Shown here: positions 1 through 8,932 of the stretch, in pieces
How positions within the stretch are numbered: the stretch's first letter is position 1
Layout of the letters: every line of letters begins with the position of its first letter
DNA from: Clostridiales bacterium
GTDB lineage: Bacteria > Bacillota > Clostridia > Lutisporales > Lutisporaceae
Length of the DNA stretch: 39,589 nt
Direction: 5' to 3'
Assembly (NCBI GenBank): GCA_012842725.1
Contig: DUSG01000066.1
Coordinates: forward strand, 1 to 39,589
Translations under genes and position numbers: made by a program
Notes under the pieces: generated by a model
Told to the model about the DNA's origin: nothing
Databases searched by the model: none
What the model saw: only the letters and a program-made list of their open reading frames with translations

Positions 1-1467
1 GTAATCATTTTGGGTATTATTCTTACCTACATAGATATCAAAACCGGATGATGAAATAAAACGCATAGGTTTAGATGGTTTTTCAGATGATTTTAACATC
101 TTTTTTTTGTCTGCTTTGTTACTTATATAACCTTCCCTAATTAATTCTTCCCTTATTTCATTTATTTCATTTTCATCCAGGTTATTGTTTAAGCTATTTA
201 ATACACTTTCTAAATATAAAATCTCATCAAATACCTGTTCTATTTGATTTTTTATCAGTTCTTGAGCAGTTTTTAATTTATTGTATTGTTTATAATATTT
301 CTGTGCATTATCTATTGGAGTTAGTGTGGGGTCTAGGGCAATTTCTATCATTTCTTCATCTGAACTATATATATTTGGCAAACTTACCTTATCCAGACCT
401 TTTTGAAGTTTATAAAGATTAGCCATGATAATATCTGCACAAAGCTTATAATATTCAAAGTTTTTAGCTTCCATTAATTCGCTTTCCAGTATGGACAGTT
501 TCTTTTCACTTCTTTCGAGCCTTGTTTTCAATACTTTGCTGATATCACTTGTTTTCTGTTTGATTCTGTTCTGGAGGTCCTTTTCAAAATAGAATTCTTC
601 AATTATATCGCTGATGCTGCTTTTTTTTATGCATTGGTATTCTTTGTATATAGTCAATTCAATAGGTGAAAAATCTATCTTTCTTTGATTATCTGATATT
701 ATATTCGGTGTGTATGTTTTATTTTTGACTGTTTCTATTAATTTGCTAAATTGCTCATAGAGTTTTTCTGCTTTATTCTCATTAATTCCCTTAATATCTT
801 CATCGGCTTCAATACCTGCTCTATAGCAAATCTCCTGAGCTACTACGGGACTGATGCCAAAGAAATCGTTGACAAGATATTGATAAGCTTTAATGCTGCC
901 GGAAACTGATTGGAGTGATGATAAAAAAATTTCTCTGTTTATATTGAGCGGATCTTTTTTGTTTCCTGAAGGAGGATAAATATACTTAAGTCCGGGCATT
1001 ATAGTTCTTACGCTACTCATGTCGCTGCTTACCTTTTTAATGCTGTCAATTATAACCGTAGTTTCACCATCAATCAGGATAATATTGCTATGACGACCCA
1101 TTATTTCAACTATCAAAGTCTTTTCTACATTATAGCCCATTTCATCTAAGCAGTTGAAAGTAATCTCAATAATTCTTTCAAGACTTGGCTGTTTAATATC
1201 TATTATTTTGCTTCCTGACAAATGCTTTCTTAGGAGCATGCAGAAAGCAGGAGCGTTTTGAGGGTTAGGTTTTTGATTTTGAGTAAGGTGTATTTTAGGA
1301 TATGTGGAATTTGCAGAAATTAAAAGTTTATAATTAACTTTATTATTTCTTATATTTAAAATTATCTCATCTGTTTCCGGTTGATATATTTTTTCTATTC
1401 TACCGCCCAGGATTGTGTGTTTAAATTCTTCTACTAAAGAATTAACTGTTATACCATCAAAAGGCAT
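1..1467 (-). CDS. rqcH: RqcH, NFACT-family ribosome quality control factor (C-terminus cut by window edge)
   Basis: Bacterial homologue of Rqc2/NEMF. In B. subtilis RqcH binds stalled 50S subunits carrying peptidyl-tRNA and recruits tRNA-Ala to add C-terminal alanine tails; older annotations call it fibronectin-binding protein. 489 residues are visible in frame and the frame is still open at position 1. Seen: NFACT-N domain with the GRHSN signature at residues 124-128, a helix-hairpin-helix-like stretch near 200-222 (FFGISPVVAQEIC), a long charged coiled coil about 297-437, and the beginning of NFACT-R with GKNNTQND at 481-488. The ATG at 1467-1465 has AGGAGG at 1476-1481. The position of the catalytically important Asp-Arg pair reads Glu97-Arg98. 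It is divergent from dapF. Confidence 0.95.
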   Translation of the reverse strand, partial: MPFDGITVNSLVEEFKHTILGGRIEKIYQPETDEIILNIRNNKVNYKLLISANSTYPKIHLTQNQKPNPQNAPAFCMLLRKHLSGSKIIDIKQPSLERIIEITFNCLDEMGYNVEKTLIVEIMGRHSNIILIDGETTVIIDSIKKVSSDMSSVRTIMPGLKYIYPPSGNKKDPLNINREIFLSSLQSVSGSIKAYQYLVNDFFGISPVVAQEICYRAGIEADEDIKGINENKAEKLYEQFSKLIETVKNKTYTPNIISDNQRKIDFSPIELTIYKEYQCIKKSSISDIIEEFYFEKDLQNRIKQKTSDISKVLKTRLERSEKKLSILESELMEAKNFEYYKLCADIIMANLYKLQKGLDKVSLPNIYSSDEEMIEIALDPTLTPIDNAQKYYKQYNKLKTAQELIKNQIEQVFDEILYLESVLNSLNNNLDENEINEIREELIREGYISNKADKKKMLKSSEKPSKPMRFISSSGFDIYVGKNNTQNDY

Positions 1468-1510
1468 GATAATACCTCCTAAATTTCACTGTAAACTTAT
1501 AGCTAACATG

Positions 1511-1519
1511 ATTATATCA
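1511..1519 (-). promoter_or_regulatory. Extended -10 promoter of rqcH
   Basis: On the minus strand TATAAT lies at 1516-1511, preceded by TG one base upstream (TGATATAAT), which is an extended -10. No good -35 box is visible at the right distance. The start codon is about 44 bases downstream. Confidence 0.5.
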
Positions 1520-1612
1520 AAAATAGCAATATATAAATAATATTTACTTGATTAAATAAGGATAAATCTTACTATATCTTAAACATTAATTTAAATACTT
1601 ATGTGTTATATA

Positions 1613-1621
1613 TGTTATAAT
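1613..1621 (+). promoter_or_regulatory. Extended -10 promoter of dapF
   Basis: TGTTATAAT, an extended -10 with a consensus hexamer, 35 bases before the dapF ATG. The -35 region is weak (TTAAAT at 1591-1596, spacing 19). The 188-base gap between rqcH and dapF thus holds two divergent promoters and nothing else I can identify. Confidence 0.5.
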
Positions 1622-1655
1622 ACAGATTAAGGATTATATTAGGAGGATATATTTT

Positions 1656-2486
1656 ATGAATTTTTATAAATATCATGGTCTTGGAAATGATTTTATTATT
1701 ATAGATAATAGGGACAACAACATAAATCTGATCAAAGATGATATAATAGCTTTATGCCACAGAAATTACGGAATAGGTGCAGATGGTATTATATTAGTTG
1801 AAAACAGTAAAGAGCAAGATATAAAGATGACTATATATAATGCAGATGGAAGTCAGGCGGAAATGTGTGGTAATGCTACAAGATGTTTTGCAAAATATGT
1901 TTATGAAAAAGATATTGTAAAAAAAACAAAGATTAATATCGAAACACTTGCAGGAGTGATAATTCCTGAACTGGAAATAAAGAATGGAAAAGTTATTAAT
2001 GTTAAGGTTGACATGGGAAAGCCGATATTTGAAGCAAAAGATATACCATGCAATATAAATAAAAAAACAGCGATAAATGCAAGCATAGAGATTGATTCCA
2101 ATATTTATGTAATAACAGCTGTGTCAATAGGTGTTCCTCATGTAGTTATTTTTAGGGATACGCTTATTGATGAAGAAGTAATAAAAGAAGGTAAGATAAT
2201 AGAGAATAGTCATTATTTCCCAATGAAAACCAATGTTAACTTTGCAAAAATCTTTGGCAGAAATGAAATAGCTGTAAGAACATGGGAGAGAGGGGCAGGA
2301 TATACGCTTGCCTGTGGAACAGGTTCTTGCGCCAGTGTTGCTGCAGGAATCATAAATGGCTTATTAGATAGTACAGTTCTTGTACATACAAGGGGTGGGG
2401 ATTTGACTGTTCACTGGGATGGAAAAAATAATATATTTATGGAGGGGACAGCTACGGAAGTCTTTTCCGGTAAAATTGATATATAA
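1656..2486 (+). CDS. dapF: Diaminopimelate epimerase
   Basis: Interconverts LL- and meso-diaminopimelate, the last step before lysine and the source of meso-DAP for peptidoglycan; cytoplasmic and cofactor-free. The 276-residue length is normal. The two-cysteine acid/base pair is visible: Cys71 in MCGNATRCFA and Cys220 in LACGTGSC. The N-terminal FYKYHGLGNDFI is characteristic. AGGAGG stands 11 bases before the ATG. It appears to be monocistronic or the first gene of a loose unit, with 118 bases before yicC. No other lysine gene is in the window. Confidence 0.97.
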   Translation: MNFYKYHGLGNDFIIIDNRDNNINLIKDDIIALCHRNYGIGADGIILVENSKEQDIKMTIYNADGSQAEMCGNATRCFAKYVYEKDIVKKTKINIETLAGVIIPELEIKNGKVINVKVDMGKPIFEAKDIPCNINKKTAINASIEIDSNIYVITAVSIGVPHVVIFRDTLIDEEVIKEGKIIENSHYFPMKTNVNFAKIFGRNEIAVRTWERGAGYTLACGTGSCASVAAGIINGLLDSTVLVHTRGGDLTVHWDGKNNIFMEGTATEVFSGKIDI

Positions 2487-2529
2487 GATTTATCAAGAAA
2501 TCTTTAAAATCAATATATTGTTTTTTTTT
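2485..2529 (+). terminator. Weak possible terminator after dapF
   Basis: An inverted repeat AAGATTT/AAATCTT (2485-2491/2498-2504) and a small palindrome CAATATATTG (2511-2520) precede a run of nine T (2521-2529). The stems contain few G or C, so termination is uncertain. Confidence 0.3.
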
Positions 2530-2604
2530 ATGAAATTATATAAAATTATATAGAACTTAAGATGAATGAAGAATAAACAAGTTTTATCCGGAAGGAATGG
2601 TTTT

Positions 2605-3480
2605 ATGGCTATGAGTATGACTGGGTTTGGCAGAGGGGAATATGGAGAAGATAATTATTATTTTACGGTAGATGTTAGATCGGTTAATCATAGATATAGT
2701 GATTTTACAATAAGGTTGCCAAAAACATTGTTGATTCTGGAAGATAAAGTCAGAGAATATGCTTCTTCTCGAATTAGCAGAGGGAAAGTAGATATTTATA
2801 TCAATTATGATTCTTTCGGGCAGGAAGCTGATATAAAGATTGATACAAATCTCGTGAAATCATATATAGATTGTTTAACTAAAATAAAGGATGAATTCAA
2901 CATAAATGATGAAATAAATCTATCTTTATTAACCAAGTTTACAGATATTTTCAAGGTAGAAAAGATAGAAAAAAAAGAAGAAGAAATATGGAATATTTTA
3001 AAAGTTGCACTGGAAAAAGCATTCGAAGCTTTATGCGAAATGAAAGAAAGGGAAGGAGAAAGACTATCAAATGATATAAAAGCAAAGCTAGATAGTATTA
3101 GGAAGATAATCAATGATATTGAGGAAAAATATGGTAGTTTGCTTGATGAACATATTAGAAAATTTAGAGAAAGAATTATTGAATTGACTCAGGGTATAAC
3201 ATTGGATGAAAACAGATTGATGACTGAAATTGCAATTATTGCTGATAAGAGTAGTATAGATGAGGAAATAGTAAGATTAAAAAGCCATATTGATGAATTT
3301 GAAAAAACACTGTGTTTGAAATCAGCAGTAGGAAGAAAATTGGATTTTTTAGTTCAGGAGATGAACAGGGAAATAAATACAATAGGTTCAAAAGCCGTTG
3401 ATATATGTATTATAAATAATGTAGTAGATTTAAAAACTCAAATAGAAAAAATTAGAGAGCAAATACAAAATTTAGAATAA
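2605..3480 (+). CDS. yicC: YicC/YloC family endoribonuclease
   Basis: Member of the YicC family (YloC in B. subtilis). Recent work describes the family as endoribonucleases; older names are stress-induced protein or DUF1732. Seen: N-terminal SMTGFGRG at residues 3-10 and the C-terminal signature EMNREINTIGSK at about 252-263. The middle is rich in charged helical sequence. The frame is open upstream to 2566, but the ATG at 2605 follows GGAAGG at a good distance and gives the usual family start (MAMSMTGFGR), 291 residues. It leads yicC-remA-gmk-rpoZ, the same order as yloC-remA-gmk-rpoZ in B. subtilis. Family certain; substrate in this organism unknown. Confidence 0.92.
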   Translation: MAMSMTGFGRGEYGEDNYYFTVDVRSVNHRYSDFTIRLPKTLLILEDKVREYASSRISRGKVDIYINYDSFGQEADIKIDTNLVKSYIDCLTKIKDEFNINDEINLSLLTKFTDIFKVEKIEKKEEEIWNILKVALEKAFEALCEMKEREGERLSNDIKAKLDSIRKIINDIEEKYGSLLDEHIRKFRERIIELTQGITLDENRLMTEIAIIADKSSIDEEIVRLKSHIDEFEKTLCLKSAVGRKLDFLVQEMNREINTIGSKAVDICIINNVVDLKTQIEKIREQIQNLE

Positions 3481-3498
3481 AGATTAGGAGGATTTTCA

Positions 3499-3789
3499 AT
3501 GAATATTAAGCTTATTAATATCGGTTTTGGTAATATTGTATCAGCTAATAGGTTAGTTGCAATTGTAGGTCCAGAGTCAGCTCCTATTAAGAGAATTATT
3601 CAGGAAGCAAGAGACAGAGGAATGCTTATTGACGCAACTTATGGTAGAAGAACAAGAGCAGTTATAATAACGGATAGCGATCATATAATACTTTCAGCAG
3701 TTCAGCCTGAAACAGTGGCTCATAGATTAGTGGGCAAAGTAGATGAAACTGAACAAGAAGCGGAAAATGATGATATGGACGTTGAATGA
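3499..3789 (+). CDS. remA: RemA-like DNA-binding regulator (DUF370)
   Basis: Small DNA-binding protein. In B. subtilis RemA activates biofilm matrix operons and osmoprotection genes and forms ring-like oligomers that wrap DNA. Seen: NIGFGNIVSANR with Arg18, SAP with Pro29, and DATYGRRTRAV with Arg50-Arg51, positions I recall as important in the B. subtilis protein. The 96 residues end in an acidic tail (about residues 83-96, mostly E and D) that looks longer than in B. subtilis. AGGAGG precedes the ATG. In Clostridia its targets are largely unstudied, so a matrix role here is inference. Confidence 0.9.
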   Translation: MNIKLINIGFGNIVSANRLVAIVGPESAPIKRIIQEARDRGMLIDATYGRRTRAVIITDSDHIILSAVQPETVAHRLVGKVDETEQEAENDDMDVE

Positions 3790-3825
3790 AGAACAGAATA
3801 CTATTACTTTAATAAGGTGAGGTTA

Positions 3826-4443
3826 ATGAAAAATCAAAAGGGCTTGCTAATTGTGATTTCAGGTCCATCTGCAGTAGGAAAAGGGACAATATGCAAGGAG
3901 TTGTTTAAAAAAAATATTGAAAACCTAGAATTATCTATTTCAGTAACTACTAGAAATCCACGACATGGTGAGATTGACGGAGTAAATTATTACTTTGTAG
4001 ATAAAAATAGATTTCAAGAAATGATAGATAATGGAGAATTATTAGAATATGCTCTTGTATATGACAATTATTATGGAACTCCAAAAAAATATGTTATTGA
4101 TAAGATAAATGAAGGAAAAGATGTTATATTAGAGATAGATATTCAAGGTGCAAAACAAGTAAAAGAAAATTATGACGATGGTATATTTGTATTTATAATG
4201 CCTCCATCTTTTAAAGAGCTCAAAAATAGAATATTAAAAAGAGGTACTGAGGCGCAAAAGGATATAGACATAAGAATGAAATGTGCATTTGATGAGATTC
4301 AACATGCAAAGTATTATAATTATATAGTTGTCAACGATGATCTGGATAAGGCCGTAGAAAATATTTATTGTATAATAAAAGCTGAAAGATGCAAATTAAG
4401 TAGATATAATCTTGATTTGTTCGAATTCAAGGAGGAATTATAA
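3826..4443 (+). CDS. gmk: Guanylate kinase
   Basis: Phosphorylates GMP to GDP with ATP; needed for GTP supply and a target of (p)ppGpp in Bacillota. Seen: P-loop GPSAVGKGT at residues 13-21 and the GMP-binding region TTRNPRHGEIDGVNYYF. The frame is open from a GTG at 3817, but AAGGTGAGG at 3815-3823 is the ribosome binding site and covers that GTG. The ATG at 3826 gives 205 residues, the usual length. Its stop overlaps the rpoZ start (TAATG), so the two are probably translationally coupled. Confidence 0.96.
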   Translation: MKNQKGLLIVISGPSAVGKGTICKELFKKNIENLELSISVTTRNPRHGEIDGVNYYFVDKNRFQEMIDNGELLEYALVYDNYYGTPKKYVIDKINEGKDVILEIDIQGAKQVKENYDDGIFVFIMPPSFKELKNRILKRGTEAQKDIDIRMKCAFDEIQHAKYYNYIVVNDDLDKAVENIYCIIKAERCKLSRYNLDLFEFKEEL

Positions 4444-4676
4444 TGATGGTTAGTCCAACCATGAATAAACTATTTGATAAAGTTGACAGTAGATATACTC
4501 TTGTTGTCGCTGTTGCAAAAAGAGCGCGACAACTTGTGGATGGGCAACAAAGTCTTATAGAAACCAGTTCGGTAAAACCTGTTACAATTGCAATGGAAGA
4601 GATTGCAGCAGGAAAGTTAAGATGTTTAAATGGAAAGCATGTTAAAAAAACAGGTGAAAAGAATGTTAAAGAATAA
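4443..4676 (+). CDS. rpoZ: RNA polymerase omega subunit
   Basis: Small subunit that binds beta-prime and helps assemble RNA polymerase. Seen: NKLFDKVDSRYTLVVAVAKR at residues 8-27 and the helix VKPVTIAMEEIAAGKLR, both typical. The 77-residue length is normal. AGGAGG at 4430-4435 serves the ATG at 4443, or possibly the ATG at 4446. The last 14 bases overlap coaBC. Position after gmk is the standard Bacillota arrangement. Confidence 0.93.
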   Translation: MMVSPTMNKLFDKVDSRYTLVVAVAKRARQLVDGQQSLIETSSVKPVTIAMEEIAAGKLRCLNGKHVKKTGEKNVKE

Positions 4677-5850
4677 AAATATAGTTTTAGGTGTTACAGG
4701 CGGAATTGCAGCCTACAAAGCTTGTGATTTAGTGAGTCGCTTGGTTAAAGCTGAGGCAAATGTAGATGTTATAATGACAGAAAATGCTACAAAATTTATT
4801 AATCCTCTGACTTTTCAATCCTTATCTTCTAATCAGGTTATCGTTGATATGTTTAAGGAACCTAAGTACTGGGAAATACAACATATTGCCCTTGCTAAAA
4901 AAGCAGATTTGGTTGTTGTTGCCCCTGCAACCGCCAACATAATCGGGAAAATAGCCAATGGAATAGCGGATGACATGTTAACTACTACAGTGATGGCAAC
5001 TAAAGCACCTGTGGTATTTGCTCCTGCTATGAATTGTAATATGTATGAAAATCCAATATTGCAATCAAATATAGAACGGCTAAAAGCATTAGGATATAGA
5101 TTTATAGAACCCGGTGAAGGCAGATTGGCATGCGGGGATGTAGGAATAGGCAAGATGGCAGAACCTGATGTTATAGAGTCATATATAAACAGCATGTTTG
5201 AAAGAAAGAAGGATTTTGTTGGAAAAACCGTAATTGTCACTGCTGGTCCAACAAGAGAAGCTATTGATCCTGTTAGATATATATCCAATCATTCTACAGG
5301 TAAAATGGGCTATTCTATTGCATACAAAGCTGTGGATAGAGGAGCTAAAGTATATCTTATTTCCGGACCAACCTCATTGAAAGCACCAGAGGGCGTTCAG
5401 CTCATACCTGTAAATTCAGCCAGAGAAATGCATGAAAAGATTATGGAGCATTATGATGAAGCAGATATTGTGATAATGAGCGCAGCTGTTGCAGATTATG
5501 CTCCTGCAATCACTCATCAGCAAAAAGTTAAGAAGAGTGATGAAAAGCTAATTTTAGAATTAGTAAAAAATCCTGATATATTATATGAGTTAGGGAAGAT
5601 AAAGGGAGATAAGATTCTGGTAGGCTTTGCTATGGAGACAGAAAATCTTGTTGAAAATGCAAAAGAAAAAGTTTCAAAAAAGAATCTGGATTTTATAGTA
5701 GCTAACGATTTATTCACAGAAGGTGCAGGTTTTGGCACAGATACTAATGTGGTTAAGATAATAGACAAACAAGGAAATGTGGAAAGCTTACCGAAGATGG
5801 CAAAGCTTGATTTGGCTGACTTGATATTGGATAGAATCATTAAATTATAA
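4663..5850 (+). CDS. coaBC: Bifunctional phosphopantothenoylcysteine decarboxylase / phosphopantothenate-cysteine ligase
   Basis: Joins cysteine to 4'-phosphopantothenate (CoaB) and decarboxylates the product with FMN (CoaC), two middle steps of coenzyme A synthesis. CoaC half, residues 1-185: His74 in IQHIALAKKAD, PAMNCNM with Asn124, and GRLACGDVG with Cys157. These correspond to E. coli His75, Asn125 and Cys158. CoaB half, from about 188: VTAGPTREAIDPVRYISN, STGKMG, and AAVADYAP. The frame is open from 4630, but the ATG at 4663 has AGGTGA at 4652-4657 and gives 395 residues. Last gene before a strong terminator. coaD, a later step, is at 23957. Confidence 0.96.
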   Translation: MLKNKNIVLGVTGGIAAYKACDLVSRLVKAEANVDVIMTENATKFINPLTFQSLSSNQVIVDMFKEPKYWEIQHIALAKKADLVVVAPATANIIGKIANGIADDMLTTTVMATKAPVVFAPAMNCNMYENPILQSNIERLKALGYRFIEPGEGRLACGDVGIGKMAEPDVIESYINSMFERKKDFVGKTVIVTAGPTREAIDPVRYISNHSTGKMGYSIAYKAVDRGAKVYLISGPTSLKAPEGVQLIPVNSAREMHEKIMEHYDEADIVIMSAAVADYAPAITHQQKVKKSDEKLILELVKNPDILYELGKIKGDKILVGFAMETENLVENAKEKVSKKNLDFIVANDLFTEGAGFGTDTNVVKIIDKQGNVESLPKMAKLDLADLILDRIIKL

Positions 5851-5875
5851 GCGTACATAAGTGCGCTTTTTATAA
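5849..5875 (+). terminator. Intrinsic terminator of the yicC-coaBC unit
   Basis: GCGTAC/GTGCGC stem (5851-5856/5861-5866, one G-T pair), extended by A-T pairs, with an ATAA loop and followed by TTTTTAT. It starts at the coaBC stop codon. Confidence 0.8.
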
Positions 5876-5917
5876 CCCACGATATTTTAATATAACTTTT
5901 CATAATAGGTTTAACAT

Positions 5918-5960
5918 AAGGCTTCCTTGTTGTTAAAAATGCTTTTACGGGAAGCTTTTA
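5918..5960 (+). terminator. Second long hairpin before priA, possible terminator
   Basis: AAGGCTTCC (5918-5926) pairs with GGAAGCTTT (5950-5958, with one G-T pair). Inside the loop GTTAAAA and TTTTAC can pair around ATGC, making one long imperfect hairpin. TTTTA follows. It could back up the terminator at 5849 or act in the priA leader. Confidence 0.5.
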
Positions 5961-5997
5961 TTAATAATATAGGTATGAATGGGGGGGTGGAGAAAAA

Positions 5998-8439
5998 ATG
6001 TCTGATATCAGAATTGCTCAAGTGATTGTAGATAATAAGTGCAAAGAGACAGATAGACTTTATAGTTATATTATACCTGAAGATATGGAAGTAGAAATTG
6101 GTTGTAGAGTTATAGTACCTTTTGGAAAATCTAACAAAAAAGTGGAAGGTTATGTGATAGAAATAAAAGAGGATATTGACTATGATAAAGAACGGTTAAA
6201 AGCTATTATAAAGCCAGCCGGTAGTGATGTATTTCTACCTCCCAATATGCTGAAGCTAATTGCTTGGATGAGAGAGAGATACCTGTGTTACTATATTGAA
6301 GCCATACATAGTATATTGCCGTCTAATGTGAGGATTAAAAGTACATATTACTTTGAGTTAAATAATGATATAAGACCTTTAGAATTGTTAAAGGAAGGCA
6401 ATCCTCCAATACTGACAGAGATTGTTTGCTTTATTGAAGAAAAAGGAGGAAGTGTTTCCTGGGAAGAGTTAAGAGACAACTTCAATGATAATGTGCTGGA
6501 TAAAGCCATTAGAAAACTGTTAAAACTTGGTGTTTTAAAGCGACTGCAAAAACTAAAAAAGCAGGAAAGTATAAAATATGAAAAATTAATATATCCTGTA
6601 GATATAAAAGACATAAAGATTTCTGCTAACGCCAAAAAACAGAAACTTCTCTATGATTTGGTCTTATCTAATCCTGGCATTGAGCTATCAAAGGTAAAAA
6701 AAATTTATGATATATCACAAGAGACGGTAAATAGCATGTTAGAAAAAGGGTATATAAGAGTTGAGGAAGAAGAAGTATATAGATTAGTGCAAGAAAAACT
6801 ACCTGTCGAGGAAAGAAAAATACTCACCAATGAACAAATTGAGGCCATAAAAGAAATAAAAAAATATTTTAACGAAGGTTACTACGTACTGCTTCATGGT
6901 GTCACAAACAGCGGGAAAACTGAAATATATATGAATTTGATAGAAGAAGAAATAAAGAAAGGAAAACAAGGAATAGTACTTGTACCTGAAATTGCGTTAA
7001 CACCACAGATGATAAGGAGATTTGTAAGTAGATTTGGTGATGCTGTGGCGGTTTTGCACAGTGGGCTTTCTGATGGTGAAAAATATGATGAATGGAGAAG
7101 GATTTATCAGGGAAAGGCAAAAGTAGTTGTCGGAGCCAGATCAGCTATATTTGCACCGTTTAATAATCTTGGAATAATAATTATAGATGAAGAGCATGAA
7201 AGCACATACAAATCAGAAACCAGACCCAAATATGATGCAAGAGAAGTAGCTATAAAAAGAAGCCAATTGGAAGGTGCTAATCTGTTGCTGGGATCAGCTA
7301 CACCTTCTATTGAAAATTATTATTATGCCATAAATAAAATGAATAATATGAGGTTGGTATCAATTTCTTCCAGAGTTAATAACAGATCTATGCCCAGCAT
7401 TGAAATAATTGACATGAGAGAAGAATTAAAAAGTGGAAATAAAAGTATTTTCAGCAACAGGCTTGTTGATGAGATAAAAAATACTTTGGATAACAATGAT
7501 CAAGTGATATTGTTTTTAAACAGAAGAGGTTACTCCACTTTTGTTTCCTGCAGGAGCTGTGGTTATGTGGCAAAATGTCCAAATTGCAGTATATCTTTAA
7601 CTTACCATGCTAAAGGAAATTATCTATATTGCCATTATTGCGGTTATTCAAGTTCTAATCCTGTAATATGCCCTAATTGCAAAAGCAATTATATTAGATA
7701 TTTTGGAACAGGAACACAAAGAGTTGAAAAAGAATTTGAAGACAAATTTCCTGGTATAAAAACTTTAAGAATGGATGCAGATACAACCACCAGGAAGAAT
7801 TCTCATAAGATAATTCTTGATAAGTTTAGAAATAAAGAGGCTAGTGTTTTGATTGGAACTCAAATGATTGGGAAAGGACATGATTTTCCTGAAGTAACAT
7901 TGGTAGGTATTATAACTTCAGATACATACTTGAATTTACCTGATTTTAGGGCTTCAGAAAGAACTTTTCAAATGATAACCCAGTCAGCAGGGAGAGCAGG
8001 CAGAGGAGAAAAACCAGGAAAAGTTATAATTCAATCATATAATCCTGATCATTACAGTTTATATTATGCAAAAAATCATGATTTTGTTGGGTTTTATAAA
8101 GAGGAAATAAAATTGAGAGAGGATATGGATTATCCACCTTTTTCACATTTGGGGCAAATAATGGTCAGTGGATATGATGAAGAAAAAGTTATTAATGCTG
8201 CCAAAGATTCAGCTAAAATAATTAACAAAATAATAGGCAGATACTGTAATGCGAAACTTTGGGGACCTTCCCCGGCACCTTTAACGAAAATTAATAACAG
8301 GTACAGATGGCAGCTTATATTGAAAAATAAAACAGAAGAGGAATTGGTATATATATTAAAAAACTATAATGATTATAGTTCATCAATGTTCAAAGATGTA
8401 AGCATAAGTATAGATATTAATCCTTTAAATATGTTATAG
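5998..8439 (+). CDS. priA: Primosomal protein N' (PriA), replication restart helicase
   Basis: 3'-5' DNA helicase that recognises abandoned replication forks and starts reloading of the replicative helicase. 813 residues: N-terminal DNA-binding half, Walker A GVTNSGKTE near residue 301, IIDEEHESTYK near 396, SATPS motif, and a cysteine cluster at about 517-565 (CRSCGYVAKCPNC, then CHYCGY and CPNC) that holds two structural zincs and is diagnostic for PriA. The RNA/DNA helicase end motif SAGRAGRGE is present. The ribosome binding site is unusual: a run of seven G (5981-5987) followed by TGGAG. First gene of priA-def-fmt. Confidence 0.97.
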   Translation: MSDIRIAQVIVDNKCKETDRLYSYIIPEDMEVEIGCRVIVPFGKSNKKVEGYVIEIKEDIDYDKERLKAIIKPAGSDVFLPPNMLKLIAWMRERYLCYYIEAIHSILPSNVRIKSTYYFELNNDIRPLELLKEGNPPILTEIVCFIEEKGGSVSWEELRDNFNDNVLDKAIRKLLKLGVLKRLQKLKKQESIKYEKLIYPVDIKDIKISANAKKQKLLYDLVLSNPGIELSKVKKIYDISQETVNSMLEKGYIRVEEEEVYRLVQEKLPVEERKILTNEQIEAIKEIKKYFNEGYYVLLHGVTNSGKTEIYMNLIEEEIKKGKQGIVLVPEIALTPQMIRRFVSRFGDAVAVLHSGLSDGEKYDEWRRIYQGKAKVVVGARSAIFAPFNNLGIIIIDEEHESTYKSETRPKYDAREVAIKRSQLEGANLLLGSATPSIENYYYAINKMNNMRLVSISSRVNNRSMPSIEIIDMREELKSGNKSIFSNRLVDEIKNTLDNNDQVILFLNRRGYSTFVSCRSCGYVAKCPNCSISLTYHAKGNYLYCHYCGYSSSNPVICPNCKSNYIRYFGTGTQRVEKEFEDKFPGIKTLRMDADTTTRKNSHKIILDKFRNKEASVLIGTQMIGKGHDFPEVTLVGIITSDTYLNLPDFRASERTFQMITQSAGRAGRGEKPGKVIIQSYNPDHYSLYYAKNHDFVGFYKEEIKLREDMDYPPFSHLGQIMVSGYDEEKVINAAKDSAKIINKIIGRYCNAKLWGPSPAPLTKINNRYRWQLILKNKTEEELVYILKNYNDYSSSMFKDVSISIDINPLNML

Positions 8440-8469
8440 TAATGTTAAAGAAAAAATAGGAGGGTTATG

Positions 8470-8931
8470 ATGGCAATTAGAGCAATTAGAAAGGATACAG
8501 ATGAAATATTGAGAAAAACTGCCAAAAAGGTGGAGAAAATAGATCAGAGAATAATCACTTTATTGGAAGATATGACAGATACAATGCGTGAAGCTGGTGG
8601 TGTTGGATTAGCAGCACCTCAAATCGGGGTATTAAGAAGAGTAGTGGTGATTGATGTAGGAGAAGGTTTGATAGAAGTGATAAATCCGGTAATAGTATAT
8701 GAAAGCGGAGAGCAGATGAGGGAAGAAGGCTGTCTTAGCATTCCGGGAATAACCGGAATAGTGAAAAGGCCAAAGAAAGTTATTGTAAGAGCGCAAAACA
8801 GAAAAGGAGAAATATTTGAAATTGTAGGAGAAGATTTATTAGCTGTAGCTTTATGCCATGAAATAGATCATCTGAACGGTATTTTATTTACTGACAAAGC
8901 TATTCAAATAAATGAGCAAGGAAGAGATTAG
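8470..8931 (+). CDS. def: Peptide deformylase
   Basis: Metal-dependent enzyme that removes the formyl group from the N-terminal methionine of nascent proteins. Three classic motifs: GVGLAAPQIG at residues 45-54, EEGCLSIPG with metal ligand Cys88, and HEIDHLNG at 130-137 with ligands His130 and His134 and catalytic Glu131. Two ATGs stand in tandem at 8467 and 8470; AGGAGG at 8458-8463 fits the second better, giving 153 residues. fmt, which adds the formyl group to Met-tRNA, begins one base after the stop, so both sides of the formylation cycle are co-expressed. Confidence 0.96.
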   Translation: MAIRAIRKDTDEILRKTAKKVEKIDQRIITLLEDMTDTMREAGGVGLAAPQIGVLRRVVVIDVGEGLIEVINPVIVYESGEQMREEGCLSIPGITGIVKRPKKVIVRAQNRKGEIFEIVGEDLLAVALCHEIDHLNGILFTDKAIQINEQGRD

Positions 8932-8932
8932 C

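Noticed and set aside
4833..5288. Minus-strand open frame of 151 codons opposite coaBC
   Set aside because: Shadow of coaBC, whose active-site residues are complete on the plus strand.
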